NCBI GenBank assembly: GCA_005408345.1 | Contig: SEMN01000092.1 | Coordinates: 1,364,001 to 1,428,000, forward strand | From: Macquaria australasica | Lineage: Eukaryota; Chordata; Actinopteri; Centrarchiformes; Percichthyidae | Direction of reading: 5' to 3' | DNA: 64,000 nt | Part shown: in pieces, positions 52,401-61,400 of the stretch | Layout: each line of letters begins with the position of its first letter | Numbering within the stretch: position 1 is the stretch's first letter | Position numbers and translations under genes: made by a program | Notes under the pieces: generated by a model | Told to the model about the DNA's origin: nothing | Database searches by the model: none | The model's input: only the letters and a program-made list of their open reading frames with translations

Positions 52401-55400
52401 TATTGAGGTTTCATCAGTTATGTATCACAACTGCAAATAGAAAATGCACTTAAAGGATTGTAAATTAAAATTTTTCATGTACAGTTTCAACTCTTTCTGA
52501 CATAATCAGTCAAGCAACAACAAAACAAAACAGTTGTTGGAAGAGAAGAAGTTACAGTGTGCTCTCTACCGTCCCTCTTTACAGCTGTACAAAACTATTT
52601 TACATTAGCATGACCAGCAGGTGGCACTGTAGCACACAAATAAATGTACACGAGTTTTAAGAACAGAAAACCCTTCAGAAATAACAGTGAAAAGCTCAGT
52701 GTTTGGGTTGGATGCTGTGGTAAATGTGTCTGTTTGTAGTTCTAGAAAAGCTCCCAGACTGCTGCTGTTTTTGATGATCTCTTTGTAAACCTGACTTGAA
52801 ATGCATAGTTCTGGGACATCTGAAGTCTGCTGACTGGTCTGTGTCTTGTTAATATTTGGTAAAACAATTTCCTGGATTACTCTTTTGCATCCTAAGCCTG
52901 GCAGTTAATGTGAACGTGCACCAGTCCAAATTGTCATCGAACGAGCTTTGTATGTTCTCAGACGGAGGACTCGAGTATCGCCTTCTCACATTTGTTTCAT
53001 TGCAGATGAAAGGTAACATGGCCTACTGAGTGTCCATTAACCAGCAGCATCAAACTCTGGGTCAGATGTATAGTTGTTGATGAATATTCAACTATTTTTT
53101 GCTCTTTAAAGTGACACTTTAGTTACTTCAACTGCTGTCACTGCCAACGTAACTAAATTATATGTTTAATGCTGTGACTTTTTACCTGGAAACACTTGTG
53201 ATATTTTCTGTATAATAACCATGAATCAGGGCTGCAAAATGCTGAACTACCTGTTTCTATTTGATTTCGTGGTAATATTAGATTAAACCAAACATCATTA
53301 AGGACTGTGGATTTTGTCCTCCATCACTTATTAGAGTCGCATTAAGAAGGGATCTCTGGATGGCCAGTATTAACAGGAGGACAATTATACAAAGTCAAAC
53401 CTGTTTCAGTGTTCATATGGGCACCTGACTATTCATTTGTATTGTAAGACAGAAAATGTGAACCTATCATTTAACTAATCAAAAGAAGTAGCGTACTTGC
53501 CACGCATGGGCATGTGAGATGACTGTAGGACTTTATCTGCAATATTCCATCACTTTATAAAACACTAAGACAAGTTGGCTTTTCTATTGTAATAACTAAC
53601 TTTGTACCTTTCTTAATTCCAGGCTCCATTATCCTTCTCACCTGAACAGGCAGCTGAATCTTCATACAGGTAATCCTATAAAATGACAAAACACTATTCC
53701 AACTTCTTTCATGGTTCATCAAGTTGTGATAGTCAGTTAGTCAACGCTGAACACTGTAGGTAGAATATTCATAACACACCCAGCGGTCTGGACCTGGGCC
53801 CTCATTTATAAAACTGTATGTAGAATCCATACCAAAGAAAGAAACAGATTTATAAAACTATTACATTTCTCTTTAAAACTCTTTAAAGATGATGCAAAGC
53901 AAATCTCTTATGAATACTGATTTCCATAATGGGCCTCATGCATGAATGTTTTCTTATTTTTCTCCTGTATTTGTTGTTGCACAAAGCAATAAGAGGAAAA
54001 TAAGAAAATCCTACGTCAGATGCATGAAATGTGCACTGACAGCCAAGTCTGTTCTTACCCACCTGAGTGGGTTGATGAATTGCATTTAATCTTAAATTGG
54101 ATGCAGGTGCCAGGCAATTTGCAATTAGCACAGGAAGATGCCCCAATAAACCCATATAAGGGCAGCAGACGTGTGTCGTGTGCAAACCACTGACATTTGA
54201 CAGGTAACGTTAAACTCCAAAACCACCCAGCAGGTCTGAGAGGACGGTAAGTGGCGTCATAAACCACAGTAGTAGCGGATAGCCCTGAACACCTAAATTA
54301 AAAGTTGCATTTATGAAAATCTATAATATCATAAGCGTAGCGCAGTGACCCGGCCGTCACCTCGTCCGTACGGGAACTTGTAATAATTGTGTAATAATTT
54401 TCCTTCTATGTTTTCCACAGTAGCTTCACACAAATTGCTGTTATTTCTGAGGCAAAGAACCTGACGTTATGTAGTTGGTGGATCTTCTGATGGCCTGTTA
54501 ACGAAGGTGTCCATTCTCTTGCTAGCTTTAGCTGGCTGCGTCGGAGATTATTCTTTGAGACGCTGAGGTTTCCGAACTTCTCAATTAGGCATTGATATTT
54601 TTGGTTGTGAAGGGCTGAAAAACTGTTCTCTTTGTTAACCACAATACGTTGTGCGAAAAAGGCGGAGTAATAATCGGTGACTTTATTTTCAGTGTTGGGT
54701 TTCACAGAGCAACTTTCTAAGCTGCCATCTCCTTTGAGAGCCCACGTGACTCCCCGAAAGAGTTCATTTTAACACAGACTTTGCCCTCTTAAAAAGGATG
54801 ACCATATTTTCAGTATACCCCAACCCATGTTTTCACTTACACAGGTTTGGGTTGTGGTGGCAGCAAACTAACATCATGCACAGGGGAAGGCTGTGGTTAA
54901 ACCCCAACATCAGAAATTAGATTTCAACGTGGACCTGTTTGGCTCCAGTTTATGTGGATTGGTCCCCTGGGTGTTATCATGCCTTACACCACAGTCAGTT
55001 ACCCTGTGCTGCACACCTGTCAGTGAAACACATCATGTGACTAACAGGCCAATAAATGCTTGTTATATTAGTTGGGCCCCTCTGTGTCCTACAGGTTCAG
55101 GTGTCCTGGTCCAGGTGCGTTCCAGTGTGCTTTGACTGGACTGGTGTTTGGTATGGCTCAGGAGGCGGAGCTGCTGTACAGGACTGTCCAATGGGATGAG
55201 AGCCTCCTCCAATCAGCTGGCAAGACGGCTGCAGGGCCGCTGTTCAATATCAAGTGTTCAGAGGATGCTGCTGTCTGTCAGCTCCACCTGCCACACTGTG
55301 AAACAAAGGATGGTAAAGACATGGCTGTCTTCAATGTTAAACATTTAATTAGTAAAACTAAGATTTGTATTAATGTGTAGTACTTTGTTAAAATTAGCTG

Positions 55401-58400
55401 CATTCAGTGACATGCAATATATATATATATATATATATATAATGGAGTTTATGCATAAGACTAAATGCACACATCCAGACAGATCACATGTAGGACAAGA
55501 AGATAATAAATTCAAAGACAGCAGGTAAAGGATAGAGGTGAACTGGCACATCCTCGAGAAGCTCCAGAGTTAATGACAATAGGTTCATTTTAACTCTCTG
55601 AAGTGGTGAGAAATGAATAAGTTAGAGTTCAGCCTGTTAGCAGTCAAAGTTTAACAGCTCTGTGCTTTCACAGCGTTGCTTGTTGATGGTCTGTTGTCTG
55701 TCGTCCACATCACTGATGATGGAATGAGCATCTTGGAGCCGCTGGAGATTACAGACACTCATGTGGTTGTGAAAGTCCCGCACCTCTCTGCCTTTGGCCT
55801 GGTCTGGGATTATGTTAAAAGGTTCCTGAACATCACACTGCCAATAAACGGCCAAGTTCTGCTGTTCCTCCGACCTCCGTACATAAGGCATCGAGTACTC
55901 GATGTATTTCTGCTGCAGGACAACATCCCTCTGCATGAGGTAAAGCTATCTGTCATATGTGTTTACCATCAGCCTAAACTCATGTGATTATGTGTCATAT
56001 GATTCAGGTCAGTCACACTTTGTTCCTTTTATCAAACCTTCTCGTGCTGTGCTAAGAATCCAAATCAATCTGAACTGTAAATCTTCAGATTGCTCTTTCA
56101 TTTTTACGTTTTTGTCTGGCTTCGCCCCCTGCTATGCATTTCTGTCTGTTATTTGTGATACTTGAACAGTAGACATCGACCTAAATGAGTCCAAAATGAA
56201 ATACCCAGGTATTCTAAAAGATAACAACCTCAGTAATCTATATAAACTTAATTATTCATGAAAAAGTGAACATACTTCCAAGACTTTTGTATTTATTTCA
56301 GTCACTGCCAATAAATATTCCACATAACCTTTTTAAGAAATACAATCATTTAGTTAGGAAATTTTTTTTGGACTAGCTTAGATCCAGGAATTAAAAAACT
56401 TTGGAATTTACCGATAGAGAGAGGAGGTTTACGGCTTCTGGATTTGCTGTTTTATTTGGCTTCTGTCTTGAAACTATTATTATTATTATTATTATTATTC
56501 AAGATTCTTTTTGTCATTTCCCGAGTATTTACATACCCAGAGAAACGAAAAACTGTTACACAACTAGTGCAATAAAATAAAATAAAATCAAACATTAAAC
56601 AAACATTGACAACTTAAATTAGAAAAATGGATGTATAAAAATTAAATATAATAAAATAGCAGCACATTAAAATGGACAGGTAAGAAATCTGAAATCAGAT
56701 AAATTATATTGAGCTAGGGAGTGGAAGGTGCTGGAGATTGTTTAACAGTCTTACAGCTTGTGGAAAGAAGCTGTTGAGCATCCTGCTGGACCTGCAGTGG
56801 ATGCTCCTGTATCTCTTCCCTGAAGGCAGGAATAAGAACAAACCCTGAGAGGAGTGATGGGAGTCTTTTAGCATGGTGGAAAATCTCCATCAAAAAAGAG
56901 AGGGGGGCACCTATGATTTCGCTTGCTGTCTTCACCACTCTGTTTAGCTGCTGTTGTTCGTAGGCTTTACAGTTTCCAAACCAGGGTGTGATGTTATAGG
57001 TGAGGATGCTCTCAATGGTGCCCCTGTAGAAGGTAATGAGATGTGGGATGGAGAGTCCAGCCTTTCTGAGTCTCCGGAGAGGATGTAGCCGCTGCTGTGC
57101 CTTTTTGACAACTGCTGTGGTATTGGCGGTGGATGTCAGGTCGTCAGATAGGTGAACTCCCAGAAACCTGATGCTCCTGACCCTCTCCACCGCAGCTCCG
57201 TCGATTGTCAGTGGTTTGTGGTGCCTGTCACCACCTCTCCTAAAGTTAATTACCATCTCCTTTCGTTTTTTCCACATTCAGTACCAGATTGTGAGATGAA
57301 CACCATGATGTGAGTTTCTCTACCTCCATCCTGTAAGCAGACTCATCATTCCCACTAATGAGACCCACCACTGTTGTGTCATCAGCAAACTTTAGGATGT
57401 AGTTATTGCTGTGTGTAGCAGTACGGTCGTGGGTGAGCAGACAGAACAGCAGGGGACTCAGCACACAGCCTTGCAGTGAGCCTGTGCTCACTTGAATGGT
57501 TCTTGATGTCCTACTGCCCACTCTGACTGTCTGTTGCCGCTGCAAGAGGAAATTAACAACCCAATTGCAGATGCCGGTGTCGACCTCCAGCAATCTCAGT
57601 TTTTCCACAAGTTGTTGTGGGATGATTGTATTAAATGCTGAGCTGAAGTCGATGAAAAGAATCCGGGCATAAGTGTTCTTTTCCTCCAGGTGTGACAGGA
57701 TGAGGTGGAGTGTCGTGGAGACTGCATCCTCTGTGGAGCGGTTGGTTCTGTAAGCAAATTGTAGAGGGTCCAGGTTTGCAGGGATGCACTTTTTAATGTA
57801 TTGCATGACCAGTCTCTCAAAGCATTTCATGATTATTGGTGTGAGGGCCACAGGGCGATAGTCATTGAGGCAGGCTGGATTTGGCTTTTTTGGGACAGGG
57901 ACGATGGTGGCACTTTTGTGGCAGGTTGGCACTACTGCTTGGCTGAGGGTGACATTGAAAATGTCTGCCAAAACATTTTTTAGTTCCTCAGCACAGTCCT
58001 TTAAGACACACCCAGGGATGTTATCTGGCCCAGTAGCCTTGCGTGGGTTAATGCTGGAAAGGGCCTTTTTTACTGCAGCTGTGGACAGCTGGAGTACCTG
58101 GTTGTTTGAAGGTGAAGGAAGCATGTTTGCTTCGATGGTATTGCTGGCCTCGAAACGTGCATAGAATTTGTTAAGTTCGTCTGGTAGAGAGGGATCACTA
58201 TGGCATAAACTCAGGGGAGGGGGCTTATAGTCAGTGATGGTGTGAAATCCTTGCCACAACTGACTTGAGTCTTTATCATCAGTAAAGTGACTATTCAGTT
58301 TTTGTCCATATAGTCTTTTTGCCTCCCTGATCCCCCGACTCAGGTCCTTCTTGGCCAGCCTGTACGCTACTGTGTCTCCAGACCTGAATGCGGCATTGCG

Positions 58401-61400
58401 GGCTCTCAGCAGTGAACAGACATCTCCAGTTAACCATGGTTTCTGATTGGCTCGCCTCTTGATGGTCTTGACTACTGTCACATCATCTGTACATTTATTT
58501 ATGTATCCCATGACGGACTCTGTGTACTCCTGCAAGTCAGTAATACTGTCATAAGTAGCCGCCTCCCTGAAAATGTCCCACTGTGTTCTTTCAAAACAGT
58601 CCTGCAGTGCTGAGATGGATCCCTCTGGCCAAGTTATTTCTCTGACTACTGGCCTGTCCTGCTTCACCCTAGGTCTGTATTCTGGTGTGAGCATAATAGC
58701 CAGGTGATCTGAGCTGCCAACATGGGGGAGAGAGACTGCCTTGTATGAGTCTTTGATGTTGGTGTACACCAGATCTAAAGTGCTCTCACCTCCTAGTTGC
58801 AATTTTCACATGCTGGTAGAATTTGGGCAGGACAGACTTTAGGCATGCCTGATTAAAGTCTCCAGCCACGATGAAAAAAGCCTCGGGATGTTTTCTCTGC
58901 TGTTCACTGATGTTGGCGTGGAGCTCCGATGAAAGATGAACATTGGTACTTATTAGCATGCAACACAATTTTATCAATACAAAATTTAAGCTTTGAAATA
59001 TGAAAATCTTCCACACCTGAGAGGATTAGTTGCTTTAATTGTAATACTTCCCCAAACTTTAACAGATGCAACATTAAGATTTGAAAATTCCTACATATGT
59101 CCTGGGCTGTTTATCACCATCGATCTGAGCATAAACGGCTTAATAAAAATGTCCTGTTACTGAAGGTTGCCGTCCAACAAGAAGGTGCTGAGAACATCAG
59201 GATCTCGTCCGACTGTCATCTCAGCTTTGGTCAAAGTTACAGTGTCCACTGTGAACCTGAGGGCTTCCCCATACAGCCTAAGGTGAGTCAGTTCTCATAC
59301 ACTTCTAATGGGTATAAACAGAATGATCATGAATACAAATTTGGCTGCTTGTTGAAAATAGATTCACAATTAGGAAAGTACCAGATTATAACTGGTCTGA
59401 AAATGATGCGTTACCACTGGTTTTCAGCGTGCACCATTTCGCTTAAAGTACGGACCAAATTTCTATCCAACATTTGAAGTTTTCCTGACTTCGAACCCAG
59501 AGAAAGTGACATTGATGGTCCAGGACCAAGAGAGGGAAGAAGTCTGGAAACGTGACGTGTCTCTGACAGGTAAAGACTTCACCCACCTGCAGCAGCAGCA
59601 CTCCACCTGTCAGAGTTCAGACCACAGTGATAGAATAGAATAGATATGTGTAGCTCTCCTTCACATTTCCTCCATCTCATATCAGTCTTTATTTAGGCTA
59701 CATGCAATCCACACCATTTTTTCACATCATCGCTCCATTTATTGAACCACAATCCGCTACTGGACTGTAAGTTTCTGTGTTCCCATTTGTCACTCAGCAT
59801 CGTGGGAATGTTGAGGGATTCTGACGGCTTGTATTTAAGAAAGCAAAGTGAGGGAATTTTAGAAATGGTAACAAACAGTGAAGAAAGAAGATATGTTGGT
59901 CATAGAGGTGCTCCAGTTCAGTTCAGTCATTCAGTTCATGTGGATTGGTTTCACTGGTGTGGGACTACAGAGTATGCACGGCTGATTTTTGGCGTCTAAG
60001 CTGTGACCCTGTCACTTCCTGCAGTATGCACTTATACCTGTTCAGAGAGACATTAGCAGATGACAGTTGACATTAGATGGACCCTAGTGACTGTGTGGAT
60101 TCAGAGTATAATTTGCTCTTTAGTTAACGGAGCCTGACGACGTGTTTATAGAGAGCCGTCCTGACATCACTTCTTGTCTAGCCTCTGTTCCACCAGCTTC
60201 TGTAAAGCTGGGCAGACATCTAGGATGTACAGATTCACCAAATTTCTGCATGATCATCATCGTCTGGCGTGCAGTTTTAGGGGGGGTCACAACACCTGAT
60301 TAACTGCCTGATTAATTGGATTCCTGGCATGTGAGAGATTTTGGTCAGCTGTCCTGCAGTCTGAGCAGTTCCAAAATAGTGAGCTCGTCTTTAGTAGAGT
60401 TGTATTTTACATGTTGCAGCTAAAACTGTTGTCTTGAGACTTTTGTGATATAAAACTAAATTTCCCTCAGAACAGACGGATCAGACTGTCTGCATCTTCC
60501 AGCCATCTGTCGCTCCATACTTTTCTTTTCTTCGTACTTTCCGTTCATAGTAGAATTGCACAAAGTGATGCTGCCTTTCTCCTTTTTTGGCAACATTGTC
60601 ATCTTGTTTGAATAAACTTTATTGGAACTGTTACTGGTTCCGTTCTTGAATTCAGTGTGAGCAATCTCTCATTCAGCATTTCTCTCATCTGTCTGTTGCT
60701 GAGAACAGACAGATGAGAAATGAAGCCTGTTCCTGAGGTTTACTTTTCATATTCTAAGACAAACTGAAACCTTACTGACTGTAACAAAAGTTAAACACCG
60801 ATTACTTTGTGAGCACAGAAAAAACTACAGCTCCCATGAAAACAAAGATGGAAGTGCGGGTACTTACGTCACCGTAACTTGGTTTCGTCCACATCCATAA
60901 AATAAAAACACTCTCTTCTTAAGTAATTTTTACAACTTTCTGGTTGTAATCTCTGCTGTCTAAACACTGCTGTAGTGTTCAGTCCTCTCTGTCCTGCTGT
61001 TGTTACAGACGACTAAAATGACACATTTACACATTTGGTCCTCTCTTTTTGCAGTAAAAGATAATATTTTAAGGTTTTAAATGTATTAATAGTTTTTATT
61101 ATTGAACTAAAGAGGAACGTTTACACGCTGTTTAATGTGCTGCAGCTCATTAGCTACGTAGCCTGCAGACTGACGTCAGCGGTGCACTTTCCCCCTGAAC
61201 GTGAGCTCAATAAGGAGACATTAGCATGAAGCTAATGTGGTTGTTGTTCAAAGTCTGAGGCTCTTGTGTTGTGTAGCTGCTGATTGGCTCAGTGTGATAT
61301 AAATATTATATTAATATATATAATATTTTCGCAATCAAGTCATTTCTTTGATCTATACATGTCAAAATAGTAAAAAAAAAAATGTCCATCCCAGTTTCCA

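Noticed and set aside
57246..58802. Long minus-strand ORF as a host gene
   Set aside because: It has reverse-transcriptase motifs including FADD and belongs to a LINE.
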